From Fuerstiella marisgermanici (GTDB lineage: Bacteria; Planctomycetota; Planctomycetia; Planctomycetales; Planctomycetaceae): DNA of 64,000 bases. The stretch spans positions 6,605,001 through 6,669,000 of the forward strand of contig NZ_CP017641.1 in the NCBI RefSeq assembly GCF_001983935.1, read 5' to 3'. The translations under genes and the position numbers were made by a program. Positions 1 through 8,409 of the stretch are shown here, in pieces. The first letter of the stretch is position 1, and the number at the start of each line of letters is the position of its first letter. Under the pieces are notes generated by a model that saw only the letters and a list, made by a program, of their open reading frames with translations, did no database searches and was not told where the DNA came from.

Positions 1-1848
1 ATGCTGCAGAATGCCCAGAAAGCCGATGCAGTTGCAGACCAGAAAGTTATTCTGAAAACGCTCGGGGAAGTGGCTGCTGGACAATGACATCGTCGCCGAC
101 ACTGGCCGCCACTGCTTTTCGAACCACTGCTTGTTGCCCACGCCTTTGCCAATGTTCACGTATGAACCTGTGCCGCTGGTACCGTCGTTTGCGAACTGAT
201 AACCCCATGCATCGAAGAAGTCGCCATGAGGGTTCGGGCCGATGGGAAAGTGAAATTCCATTTCAAATGTGCGCGGATTAAAACGGTGGACGCCTGACTG
301 AGTCGACCGATATGTCTGCGTTGGAGTTTCCATCGTGGCCACGTTAAAGATGCCGCGCGACCAGTACACCCAGCCGTCCGGACCCAGCACCATCGCATTA
401 GCGGAATGGTGCGAATCAGCACTCGACAAACCCTGCAACATACGAATTTTGACGTTCGCCTTGTCGTCGCCATCTGTGTCTTTCAGGAACCAAAGTTCGG
501 GCAGAGCTGCCACCAGCATGCCGCCGTTCCAGAATTCGAAACCGGTCACACTGTTTAGTTCGTCGGCGAAAACAACGCACTTGTCAGCCACGCCGTCGCC
601 ATCTTCATCCGGCAGGCACAGGATGCGGTCCGTGCGCGGCTTCGTCGGATTCCAGTGCGGATAGCTGGGCCAGACGGACACAAACAGCCGCCCATCGGTG
701 TCGACCGCCATCTGCACGGGGTTGACCATTTCCGGAAACATCTCCTCGGAAGCAAACACGTTGGCTTCCAGGCCTTCATCCAGCTTGAAGGTTTTCAAAG
801 TTTCCTCAGGCTTCAAATAACTAAAGCTGCCGTCGGGTTTGTCACCTTGCTTATTCGGTTTGACGACCAATTCCGCCGGAAGATTGTCGTCTCGCACGAT
901 GTAATCTTTTCCCGCCGCTACAGCCCAGACTTTTTTGTCTCGGTTGGCCGTCATGGCGTCAAAGATTTGCATTTCGCGCATCATCACGTCGGCGTTCGAC
1001 TGGCCGAACCAATTTAGTTTCGAACGACCACCGAACACGTTGTACCCGTCAACGACTCGGTAGCGGCTGAACCAGTAGTAGTTCTTTTCCTTGACCGCTT
1101 CATTCAGCGTTAGCAGTTCCTGTGGCGAGCAATCCGGTTGCTTTTTGCCGAACAGCGATTCGGTGATCACCGATGCCAGAGCTTTGTTTCCATGCGGCAG
1201 CAGGTGAATGCCGTTCATGGTCAGCGGCTTTTCGCTGTTCGAATACAGTTGCTGAGTCGGTCCAAACAGATCGACGAACACCACTTTCTTCGCAGCACAC
1301 ACGTTACGCATGGCTTCGGTGTACAGATGAAGGTTGGCGTTGTTTTTGGAACCGTTCGGCAGATTGGGATCGTTTAGGTCTTCGTGAGCGATCGGCGAAA
1401 ACATGACAATCTGCGGAGCTGAGTCACCGTTGTATTTCTGAGCCAGCATGCCGTCGATAACGTCTGTCAGGTCCTTCCGAAATGAGTCCAGCCCAGCCGG
1501 CCCCTTCAACGCTTCGTTGTAACCAAAGAACGCGAACACCACGTCGGATTCGTTCTTCGTGAGCCATTCGTCCGGGCTGCCGAAGTTGTCTTCACGTGGT
1601 CGAGTCTTAAGTTCGTCGCCGGGAAAGGCGAGGTTGCGAAACGTCAGTTGCAGTTCGGCGTGCATGGCGTGGATGTACGTTTCCAGCCAACTGTCATGCT
1701 GCGTGCGATCGGCCAGAGTGTTGCCGATGATGGAGATGTGGTCGTTCTTTTTGAGCTTCAGATCAGTCGACTGAGCTTGTGTCGCGGTTGGGAAGGTGCA
1801 GGCCGTTAGAAACAGCAGAATGCACGTCGAGCGAAGGTATGAGACCAC
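1..1848 (-). CDS. SGNH-like domain fused to PVC-type membrane-bound dehydrogenase (partial)
   Basis: The minus frame is open from 1848 to the window edge (616 codons, no stop), so the C-terminus is missing. I chose the GTG at 1848, preceded by an AGGTG-like site; the N-terminus is hydrophobic with a lipobox-like L-T-A-C, suggesting a lipoprotein or secreted protein. Residues about 30-270 look like an SGNH/GDSL hydrolase fold (I-S-I-I-G-N-T near the start, F-G-Y-N-E-A, later N-G-I-H-L-L-P-H-G). Block I reads G-N-T rather than G-D-S, and the last block has N-G-I-H instead of D-x-x-H, so classic catalytic Ser and Asp are not apparent. From about residue 320 it resembles the PVC membrane-bound dehydrogenase propeller (D-T-D-G-R-L-F-V-S, D-E-D-G-D-G-V-A-D-K). 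The role is probably periplasmic oxidation of sugars or glycans, which is inference from the family. Any C-terminal cytochrome lies outside the window. Confidence 0.8.
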   Translation of the reverse strand, partial: MVSYLRSTCILLFLTACTFPTATQAQSTDLKLKKNDHISIIGNTLADRTQHDSWLETYIHAMHAELQLTFRNLAFPGDELKTRPREDNFGSPDEWLTKNESDVVFAFFGYNEALKGPAGLDSFRKDLTDVIDGMLAQKYNGDSAPQIVMFSPIAHEDLNDPNLPNGSKNNANLHLYTEAMRNVCAAKKVVFVDLFGPTQQLYSNSEKPLTMNGIHLLPHGNKALASVITESLFGKKQPDCSPQELLTLNEAVKEKNYYWFSRYRVVDGYNVFGGRSKLNWFGQSNADVMMREMQIFDAMTANRDKKVWAVAAGKDYIVRDDNLPAELVVKPNKQGDKPDGSFSYLKPEETLKTFKLDEGLEANVFASEEMFPEMVNPVQMAVDTDGRLFVSVWPSYPHWNPTKPRTDRILCLPDEDGDGVADKCVVFADELNSVTGFEFWNGGMLVAALPELWFLKDTDGDDKANVKIRMLQGLSSADSHHSANAMVLGPDGWVYWSRGIFNVATMETPTQTYRSTQSGVHRFNPRTFEMEFHFPIGPNPHGDFFDAWGYQFANDGTSGTGSYVNIGKGVGNKQWFEKQWRPVSATMSLSSSHFPERFQNNFLVCNCIGFLGILQH

Positions 1849-2099
1849 GGAGCACCTCGAGGCTGGCAGTAAAGTGTCGAGCCGCAGTCGGCGGTTCGGC
1901 AAGCATAATGTCGTATCGTAACCTTCTGTGTTTTTAGATTCCACGAACGAGAGCGCCACACGTCGCCCCGCCAACTTAGCGAATCGCAGGCCGATTTCAT
2001 GGTGATGTGCAGCAGTCATGCGCGGAATGCCAAGTGGCGGATCCGGCGGCGGTGTTGCTGCGATTGACGGCGGCGCAGGGATCACCGGAGGGCTTAATT

Positions 2100-3011
2100 T
2101 CAACTTGGCGCCGATGTTCGCATCACGGCGTCGCGCAGGCCCGTCGCGACGTTGTCGAATTCGAAGCCAACGTCGAACTGTTCACGAAATGCAGACGCCA
2201 CTCGCTTGTTGCCGCCGCGAGATCGCCGCCGCTGCTGGTCCGTCGCATCGACTTCGTTCGCAGGCTGAAACACGGGTGGTGGGGCGGAGACCAATTCAGC
2301 CAGAGCTGTATAGTATTGCTGGCGAGTCAGCGTGTGTTGGTTGACGACATTGATGACGTCCGGCACCGTCGCCGCGTTGGCTGCGAAATTCACCATTCGG
2401 ACAGCATCGTCAACGTGGATTAAGTTCAGCCAATGATCCGGGTCGCCGGGAAGCGGATTTTGTTGCTGCAAATCCGTGACTCGTCGCAGCAACCGGTCCG
2501 GACCGTAAATGCCAGCCAGTCGCAACACGACCACTTGAGTCTCCGGATGTCGTTTCGCGCAAAGTTCTCGCAACAGATGCTCGGCCTTCACGCAGCAGAG
2601 CCCGCCTTCGGTCACGGGATTCGTGGCGGTGGATTCATCGACAAGCTCACGGTCTCCTTCGCCGTAGACACTGGTGCTGGACACGTAGATGAATCGCCGC
2701 GGTGCCACGGAAAGGTGTTCGGTCAGCCACTGCAGGCCATCCAGCCAAACCCTTTCGCGAGGAATGCCCGCGTCGCGATCAAAACCGACGGCCCACAACA
2801 CAACATCGGCTTCGGGTAGCGAATCCGATTTCGGGTCTGCCAAATCCAGCTGCACCGGATGCAGTCCTTCAGCACGAAATGCAGCGGCTCGATCGATGCT
2901 GCGCGTGATTGCGTGCGTTTCGTAGCCCTGACCGTGCCACGACGCAGCGACGCGATGACCGAGGTAGCCGCAGCCTGCGACCAGGCGAGCGGGAAGCGTG
3001 GGCGTAGTCAT
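2100..3011 (-). CDS. SDR-family NAD(P)-dependent epimerase-like protein (YeeZ type)
   Basis: 303 residues. The N-terminal G-C-G-Y-L-G-H-R-V-A is the Rossmann dinucleotide-binding glycine motif of the atypical extended SDR group that includes E. coli YeeZ. A middle Y-V-S-S-T-S-V-Y-G-E-G-D matches the substrate-side strand of this group. The usual Y-x-x-x-K catalytic pair is not clear: the expected place reads C-C-V-K, so activity is uncertain. The start lies only 3 nt after the stop of the pentapeptide-repeat gene upstream, so the two are probably co-transcribed. Substrate unknown. Confidence 0.85.
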   Translation of the reverse strand: MTTPTLPARLVAGCGYLGHRVAASWHGQGYETHAITRSIDRAAAFRAEGLHPVQLDLADPKSDSLPEADVVLWAVGFDRDAGIPRERVWLDGLQWLTEHLSVAPRRFIYVSSTSVYGEGDRELVDESTATNPVTEGGLCCVKAEHLLRELCAKRHPETQVVVLRLAGIYGPDRLLRRVTDLQQQNPLPGDPDHWLNLIHVDDAVRMVNFAANAATVPDVINVVNQHTLTRQQYYTALAELVSAPPPVFQPANEVDATDQQRRRSRGGNKRVASAFREQFDVGFEFDNVATGLRDAVMRTSAPS

Positions 3012-3014
3012 GAG

Positions 3015-3911
3015 TTATTTCTGTCCGGGGTTCGGTTGTTCAGAATCTTCAATCCGCTTTGTTAACCAGATCTCGAAGTCTCTTTGACGTGATTCCGGCG
3101 CATCGGGTGTCGGTGGAAAACGCAGCGTGAATTCATCCAGTTGCTGAGATGCCAGGCCGCGGGCTCGCCACCAGTTGGAATCCGTTAGGTCGGCATCATT
3201 CAGGCGAGCCGTGTAGAGATTGGCCAGGGCGAGGTCTGCATTCTTCAGAATGGCCGCTTCAAAGTTCGCTCCGCTCAATTCGGCCCCGGTAAAATCGGCG
3301 CCGGTCAGGTCGGTCATAGCGAAGAACGCATCGCCCATTTTTGCTGCGACGAACACAGCATCGTGAGCCGTCGCCTGTTCAAAGGACGTCGACAAAAGAT
3401 CGGCGTTGCGGAAATCGGCGTTCTTCAGATTCGACTTAAAGAAGGTGCCGTTGCGAAGTTTCACCTTCGCAAAGTTGGCGCCGGTGAGATCCGATGTGTC
3501 CAGGCTGGCTCGACCAAGCTGCGCGCTTTCGAAATTTACCTTCGCAAAATTGCACGACGTGAAGACGGCCGATTCCAGGCTTGTATTCGACAGATCAACG
3601 CCGCTGAGTTGCAGGTCATGCAGGAGGGCGCTTTTCCATTCCGCGTTGCCGCCGGCGGCCAGACGCAGGAAAAACTCGGTCCGCTGTTGAGGCGTTGTTT
3701 CGGGATGACATAGCGCCCAGAACGCTCGTTCGCGACTGATGTCCGCAGCGTCACTCAACTGTACAACCACCAGCCGCAGGTTCCACGTGAGCAACGCAGC
3801 CAGAACGATCGCGGCGATAATTCCTGCGATCGACCAACGTGACATGTTTTGCGCGCTCGATGGCGGCGCGAGAGTGCTGCTGGAGTTGGGGGTGTCTGAA
3901 TCTTTGGTCAT
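3015..3911 (-). CDS. Membrane-anchored pentapeptide-repeat protein
   Basis: 298 residues. A short Ser/Pro-rich N-terminus leads into one transmembrane segment (about residues 27-50), then from about residue 98 to 240 a run of A(D/N)LxX-type pentapeptides such as A-D-F-R-N, A-D-F-T-G and A-N-F-E-A, which form a right-handed quadrilateral beta-helix. There is one N-terminal anchor and no obvious enzyme motif. Binding or scaffolding at the membrane is the likely role, but the partner is unknown. It is first in a two-gene unit with the SDR gene (3-nt gap) and divergent from the SGNH hydrolase gene; the 138 nt between them must hold both promoters. Confidence 0.85.
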   Translation of the reverse strand: MTKDSDTPNSSSTLAPPSSAQNMSRWSIAGIIAAIVLAALLTWNLRLVVVQLSDAADISRERAFWALCHPETTPQQRTEFFLRLAAGGNAEWKSALLHDLQLSGVDLSNTSLESAVFTSCNFAKVNFESAQLGRASLDTSDLTGANFAKVKLRNGTFFKSNLKNADFRNADLLSTSFEQATAHDAVFVAAKMGDAFFAMTDLTGADFTGAELSGANFEAAILKNADLALANLYTARLNDADLTDSNWWRARGLASQQLDEFTLRFPPTPDAPESRQRDFEIWLTKRIEDSEQPNPGQK

Positions 3912-4049
3912 AGGCCGATCCGGTCAGGATTGCTTGTTCGTGCGCGGACTCTGCGGTGTGCCACCCCTTCCGCTTTTTGTGGACAGAACTGCGTCGAAGG
4001 TTATCATGCCGAGTCGTTGTGGCCTACAGAAAAACAGATCGAAAGCAAT

Positions 4050-5768
4050 ATGAGTGAGTTGCCAGGCGAAGGCAGTGAGGCAGCCGATCCACAGGATGGC
4101 GGGACAGCGCCCGCACCAGATTCAATGCGCCGGAAACGCCGCCGCAGATTGTTTGCCGTGGCATTCGGCCTGCTTCCGTTTGTGGTGCTGGAAGTCGGGT
4201 TGCGACTGTTCGGAGTCGGCTCGGCCAACGATGACGTTCATGCTGGCTTTGGAAATGCGTCGCCGTTATTTGAACGCAACAACGCAGAAGGTGTGTACGA
4301 AACCAGCCTGGCCAAACAGCAGTTCTTCGTTTCGCAGAAGTTTGCGATAAAGAAACCAGAAAACGAGTTCCGCATTTTCTGTCTTGGCGGATCAACGGTG
4401 CAGGGACGACCGTACCGACCCGAAACATCGTTTGGCAAGTGGCTGGAACTGGAGTTGAACGCTGCCGATTCGTCGCGGCACTATCAGGCGATCAATTGCG
4501 GTGGAATTTCCTACGCCAGCTACCGGCTGCGGCGGGTGCTGCAGGAAGTCCTGCAATACGATCCGGATTTGATCCTGCTGGCGACGGGGCACAACGAGTT
4601 CCTGGAGGACCGCACCTATTCGTCCGTGCGCGAACGTTCGGCGCTGCGTCGTACTGTTGAAAGCGCGGCCATGTCGTTGAAAACAGTTCAGGTTCTGCGG
4701 CGAGCCGTTGGTGGTGGTCCTCGTGTTGAACCGACCGACGATACGCCGGCCACGTCTGATTCCGTTGAAGCTCGACTGGACGACGAAGCAGGTTATGCGT
4801 CTTATCATCGTGATGAGGAATGGCATCAGCAGGTGGTCGAACAGTACAGCGATTCTGTCGATCAGATGCTGCAGATGTGTCATTCCGCCAGCGTGCCCGT
4901 CGTTGCTGTTCGGTTGGGTTCGAATCTGCGTGACTGTCCTCCGTTTAAGTCCGAACACGCCCACGGTTTAAGCGTCGAAGATCAGCAACGGTGGCAGACG
5001 TTGTTTGATGAAGCCACTAAAGTCGAGACGAATGATGCCGCCGCTGCGTTGTCGATTTACGAAAGAGCGGAACGCATTGATGACCAGCATCCGCTGCTGC
5101 ATTTCCGCATCGCGAGATGTTACGACCGGTTGGGGCGTTTTTCGGAAGCCTACAACAGTTACCGCGCCGCTCGGGATTTGGACATTTGTCCGCTGCGGAT
5201 GACGACTGCGATGAGTAGCGAGTTCGCTCGGTTGGCAACCACGCACGACGTAGCGATGGTCGATGCCGAATCCCTGATTATCGCCAACAGCATCGATGGC
5301 ATCCCGGGATACCGTTCGTACATTGACCACGTGCACCCGACCATCGAAGCCCATCAAACAATCGCCCGTGCGGTTGGAGACACACTGCGCGAAACCGGGC
5401 TTGTAGAAACCAAAACGCAACTCACACCGTCCGACAGGCGCGAAGTCTTTCGTGAACATCTGGATTATCTTGGTCCAACTTACTTCTCGAATGGGCGTCG
5501 TCGAATTGGCTGGCTTGAGGCGTGGGCTCGCCGACAAAGACTGTGGGACGAAACTCTGCCGTACGATACTCGCAGCTTCGTCGCGGCTGCTGTTCGGGCG
5601 ATCGATCTACACGATTACGAAACGGCGGACCAGCACCTGACGGCAGCGATTACAGGCGATGCGGCAGCAATGGACGCCTTGCGCGACGCATCGGATGCGT
5701 TGGTGGAGCAGGGCAGGACGACCGACGCCAAGTGGATTCTTGAACGCCTGAAGACGTCAATAAAGTAG
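4050..5768 (+). CDS. Membrane-anchored SGNH/GDSL hydrolase-family protein with TPR-like insert
   Basis: 572 residues from the ATG at 4050. The frame is open from 3930, but the earlier stretch does not look like protein, whereas this start is followed by a basic patch and one transmembrane helix (about residues 33-52), giving an anchored periplasmic protein. Conserved SGNH blocks are visible: C-L-G-G-S-T-V-Q-G (Ser about 115), T-G-H-N-E-F (about 178-183) and D-H-V-H-P-T (about 426-431). Between the last two lies a helical TPR-like stretch (A-L-S-I-Y-E-R-A, S-E-A-Y-N-S-Y-R-A-A). All catalytic positions seem present, unlike the SGNH domain at the left window edge. The substrate may be an acylated or sulfated glycan, which is inference. 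It is tail-to-tail with glgC, 16 nt apart. Confidence 0.85.
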   Translation: MSELPGEGSEAADPQDGGTAPAPDSMRRKRRRRLFAVAFGLLPFVVLEVGLRLFGVGSANDDVHAGFGNASPLFERNNAEGVYETSLAKQQFFVSQKFAIKKPENEFRIFCLGGSTVQGRPYRPETSFGKWLELELNAADSSRHYQAINCGGISYASYRLRRVLQEVLQYDPDLILLATGHNEFLEDRTYSSVRERSALRRTVESAAMSLKTVQVLRRAVGGGPRVEPTDDTPATSDSVEARLDDEAGYASYHRDEEWHQQVVEQYSDSVDQMLQMCHSASVPVVAVRLGSNLRDCPPFKSEHAHGLSVEDQQRWQTLFDEATKVETNDAAAALSIYERAERIDDQHPLLHFRIARCYDRLGRFSEAYNSYRAARDLDICPLRMTTAMSSEFARLATTHDVAMVDAESLIIANSIDGIPGYRSYIDHVHPTIEAHQTIARAVGDTLRETGLVETKTQLTPSDRREVFREHLDYLGPTYFSNGRRRIGWLEAWARRQRLWDETLPYDTRSFVAAAVRAIDLHDYETADQHLTAAITGDAAAMDALRDASDALVEQGRTTDAKWILERLKTSIK

Positions 5769-5784
5769 CGCGGCGATTCGGGAA

Positions 5785-7095
5785 TTATGGACCTTCGGCC
5801 GCTGCTCGAAGCTGATCGTGCCGTGCCTGGAGCTCGCCGATGTGTGGCTTCATGACTCGGGAGTGCTGATCGAAACGAGCATTCTTGGGTACCGCGACAA
5901 TTCCGCTTTCCGTTACTGTTAACCCGTGACGGCGGTCTTCTTCCGGGTCATAGCCAATCCGCATTCCTTCCGGAACGAAGACGTTCTTGTCAATGATGGC
6001 TCGACGAACACGCGCGTGCCGACCAATGGTGACTCGGTCGTACAGAATCGAATCACGCACTTCTGCGTAGCTGTTGATACGGACAGACGGCCCGATAATT
6101 GAGCGTTCGACTGTGCCACCGGAAATGATGGACCCGGGACATACGGTGCTGTCGACGGCATGGCCGATTCGATCGTGTCCCGGCGCATGTTCGTTGAAGA
6201 CAAACTTCGGCGGCGGCAACGGCGGCTGATGCGAACGAATGGGCCAGTCGTTGTCATACAGGTTCAGTTGCGGGTCGACCGAAATCAAATCCATGTTCGC
6301 TTCGTAGTAGCTTTCCAGCGTTCCCACGTCCTGCCAGTAGGCCGCTTCGCCTGTTTTAGCGTCGGTAAACGACCACGCTCGCACCAGATGCTGTTCGATA
6401 ATCGACGGGATAATGTCCTTGCCGAAGTCGCGATTACTTTGTGGCTTGTTCGCGTCGCGGCACAGTTGTTCGAACAGGAACTCTGTGCGGAAAACGTAGA
6501 TTCCCATTGAGGCCAGGCAGTGGTCGGGATCGCCCGGGATACATCGAGGTGCGTCTGGTTTTTCTGCGAAGTTAACGATGCGATTGTCTTCGTCAACATC
6601 CATCACACCGAAGCGGCGGCCTTCTTCTTTGGGCACAGGCAGGCAGGCGATGCTGCAATCGGCTTCGGACTGAATGTGGTCTGAAATGAACCGCGCGTAG
6701 TTCATTTGATAAATGTGGTCGCCGCTTAAGATCAGCACGTGCTTGGGTGAGATCTGTTCGATGGCGTAGATGTTTTGGTACAGAGCGTCGGCGGTGCCGA
6801 GGTACCAGTTCTCGTCAACGCGCTGTTCTGGCGGGCGTACGGTGACGAATTCGCCCAGTTCTGCAGACAGGAAGTGCCAGCCGCGTTCGATGTGACGCTC
6901 CAGGCTGGCCGCCTTGTACTGAGTGACCACTAAAATCTTTCGCAGGCCACTGTTGATACAGTTGGACAATGCAAAATCGATGATGCGAAAGCCACCGCCG
7001 AAGGGGACCGCTGGTTTGCTGCGGTCGCACGTGAGCGGTTCCAGCCGCGACCCCTTGCCACCGGCAAGGATCACGCTTAGTACGTTGTTGTTCAT
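5785..7095 (-). CDS. glgC: Glucose-1-phosphate adenylyltransferase
   Basis: 436 residues. It makes ADP-glucose from glucose 1-phosphate and ATP, the committed step of bacterial glycogen synthesis. Visible signatures are V-I-L-A-G-G-K-G-S-R-L near the N-terminus (nucleotide binding), F-G-G-G-F-R-I-I-D-F-A-L-S-N, G-T-A-D-A-L-Y-Q-N, and L-S-G-D-H-I-Y-Q-M-N-Y. The C-terminal third is a left-handed beta-helix (hexapeptide-like region). I chose the ATG at 7095 because a GGAG lies 8 nt upstream and the family starts here; an in-frame start at 7146 would add 17 unconserved residues. No other glycogen gene is in the window. Confidence 0.95.
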   Translation of the reverse strand: MNNNVLSVILAGGKGSRLEPLTCDRSKPAVPFGGGFRIIDFALSNCINSGLRKILVVTQYKAASLERHIERGWHFLSAELGEFVTVRPPEQRVDENWYLGTADALYQNIYAIEQISPKHVLILSGDHIYQMNYARFISDHIQSEADCSIACLPVPKEEGRRFGVMDVDEDNRIVNFAEKPDAPRCIPGDPDHCLASMGIYVFRTEFLFEQLCRDANKPQSNRDFGKDIIPSIIEQHLVRAWSFTDAKTGEAAYWQDVGTLESYYEANMDLISVDPQLNLYDNDWPIRSHQPPLPPPKFVFNEHAPGHDRIGHAVDSTVCPGSIISGGTVERSIIGPSVRINSYAEVRDSILYDRVTIGRHARVRRAIIDKNVFVPEGMRIGYDPEEDRRHGLTVTESGIVAVPKNARFDQHSRVMKPHIGELQARHDQLRAAAEGP

Positions 7096-7214
7096 TCTGA
7101 TCTCCATCTCATCAGAACAGTTGTTCACTACCGAAGGACAATTCACGTCCGATTCGTAAGTTAGTGGGCAACTGCGGGTTCGTCGACGTGATACCGCCAG
7201 GTATTTCTAAGGTT

Positions 7215-8399
7215 TCACGTTCTTTTTGTGACCACAATCCTTGCTTTACTGCCCACTCGTAGATGGAAAAGAGTGCGGATTGGCCCATCACCGCGCGGCA
7301 GTTTTTTCTGGATTGCGTTGGCATCAACCTTTAGACGACGGCACTTAATTTCATAGTCACGGCCCGGATTCGATCGAAGGTATTTACGCACAGCCTGCTG
7401 GTTGTTCGGGAAACATTCTTCGACCTCATAGGCCTTTACGAACGCCGTCGTCGGAAGGCTTTCGCCAGTCAGGTATTCGTCTTCCTGGTCGAGTCTGCAA
7501 AGGTCGTGCCGTTCGCCTAAAACGTCAATCAGGCCGGACCGCACGATGGCCGGGTCGGGATCGAAAATGAATTTTCCCACGTCGTTTGCCTGAGCGCACC
7601 ATGCCGAAAGCGGGTCGGCGGCCAGCGTTTCACCGGTCGGAAGACTGGTCGCTCGAAAGCCGCCGTCGCCGACCAGTTCGCCGAACCACACGGTGGCTTC
7701 GCGGCATTCTCCGTGCAAACTGACGATTTCGATTTCGCAGTCGGCAAACTTCTGCATGAAATTGCTGGCTGGTCCCAGTTTTAGCGCGCCCCCACGCACG
7801 TTTTGCACGGCGTGCTGCATCCATTCCAGGTTGGGGCAGTACTGTTCGAGTCGTTTCACCGGCCGGTCTCGCCCGCAACGACGATCGGGGTCGATGTGGA
7901 TCAGCGAATCCTGAAGTTGCAGGTCATGCACATCGGCGACGATGGCTTCATGCGCATGGTTTTCAGGAACGACGCCGGCCGCCCGCCAGCGTTCCAGATT
8001 CCACTGGCAGCTTAGTGAAACGGCTGGGTCAGAATCTACAGACGCAACCGGTCCTCGCTGCAGCAGGGCGGCGGTGTCGACGCCGATGCCGCTGCATAAA
8101 TCCATGACCATCTGGTCGCTGGGAAACCGCGCTGCTTTGTGTTGAGCCACCTGCCAGGCGGTGGACTGTTCCAGCCCAACTGTCGTCAGCCATAGCTGAG
8201 CGGCGTCTGGCAACCGGCCCTCTGCCTTGCCGCGCGCCTGCTGCAATGAGATTGCGGCTCGCACCAGCGGCGCGTCGTACTTTGCGCGAAGCGACTGCTG
8301 CACGGCTAGTTCTGAGCCGGGACAATTTTCCAAATCTGAAAACAGCTCCGGGAGTTCCCGGAGCTGTTTCAGAATTTCGACGTCGTTACTTCTGGTCAA
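7215..8399 (-). CDS. Class I SAM-dependent methyltransferase with THUMP-like domain
   Basis: 394 residues. The SAM-binding motif M-D-L-C-S-G-I-G-V-D-T-A lies near residue 95, followed by V-D-S-D-P and a D-P-D-R-R motif typical of this group. The C-terminal part (Y-L-R-S-N-P-G-R-D-Y-E-I-K-C-R-R-L) matches the THUMP-like domain attached to these enzymes, suggesting an RNA substrate. The only start compatible with family length is TTG at 8399, 10 nt after the stop of the symporter gene, so it is probably translated from the same transcript. A perfect 12-bp hairpin lies within its first codons (8341-8368). Confidence 0.85.
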   Translation of the reverse strand: MTRSNDVEILKQLRELPELFSDLENCPGSELAVQQSLRAKYDAPLVRAAISLQQARGKAEGRLPDAAQLWLTTVGLEQSTAWQVAQHKAARFPSDQMVMDLCSGIGVDTAALLQRGPVASVDSDPAVSLSCQWNLERWRAAGVVPENHAHEAIVADVHDLQLQDSLIHIDPDRRCGRDRPVKRLEQYCPNLEWMQHAVQNVRGGALKLGPASNFMQKFADCEIEIVSLHGECREATVWFGELVGDGGFRATSLPTGETLAADPLSAWCAQANDVGKFIFDPDPAIVRSGLIDVLGERHDLCRLDQEDEYLTGESLPTTAFVKAYEVEECFPNNQQAVRKYLRSNPGRDYEIKCRRLKVDANAIQKKLPRGDGPIRTLFHLRVGSKARIVVTKRT

Positions 8400-8409
8400 G
8401 GCTCGTCTG

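Noticed and set aside
5785-7146. Longer glgC start at 7146
   Set aside because: The extra 17 residues are unconserved, and the ATG at 7095 has a GGAG site.
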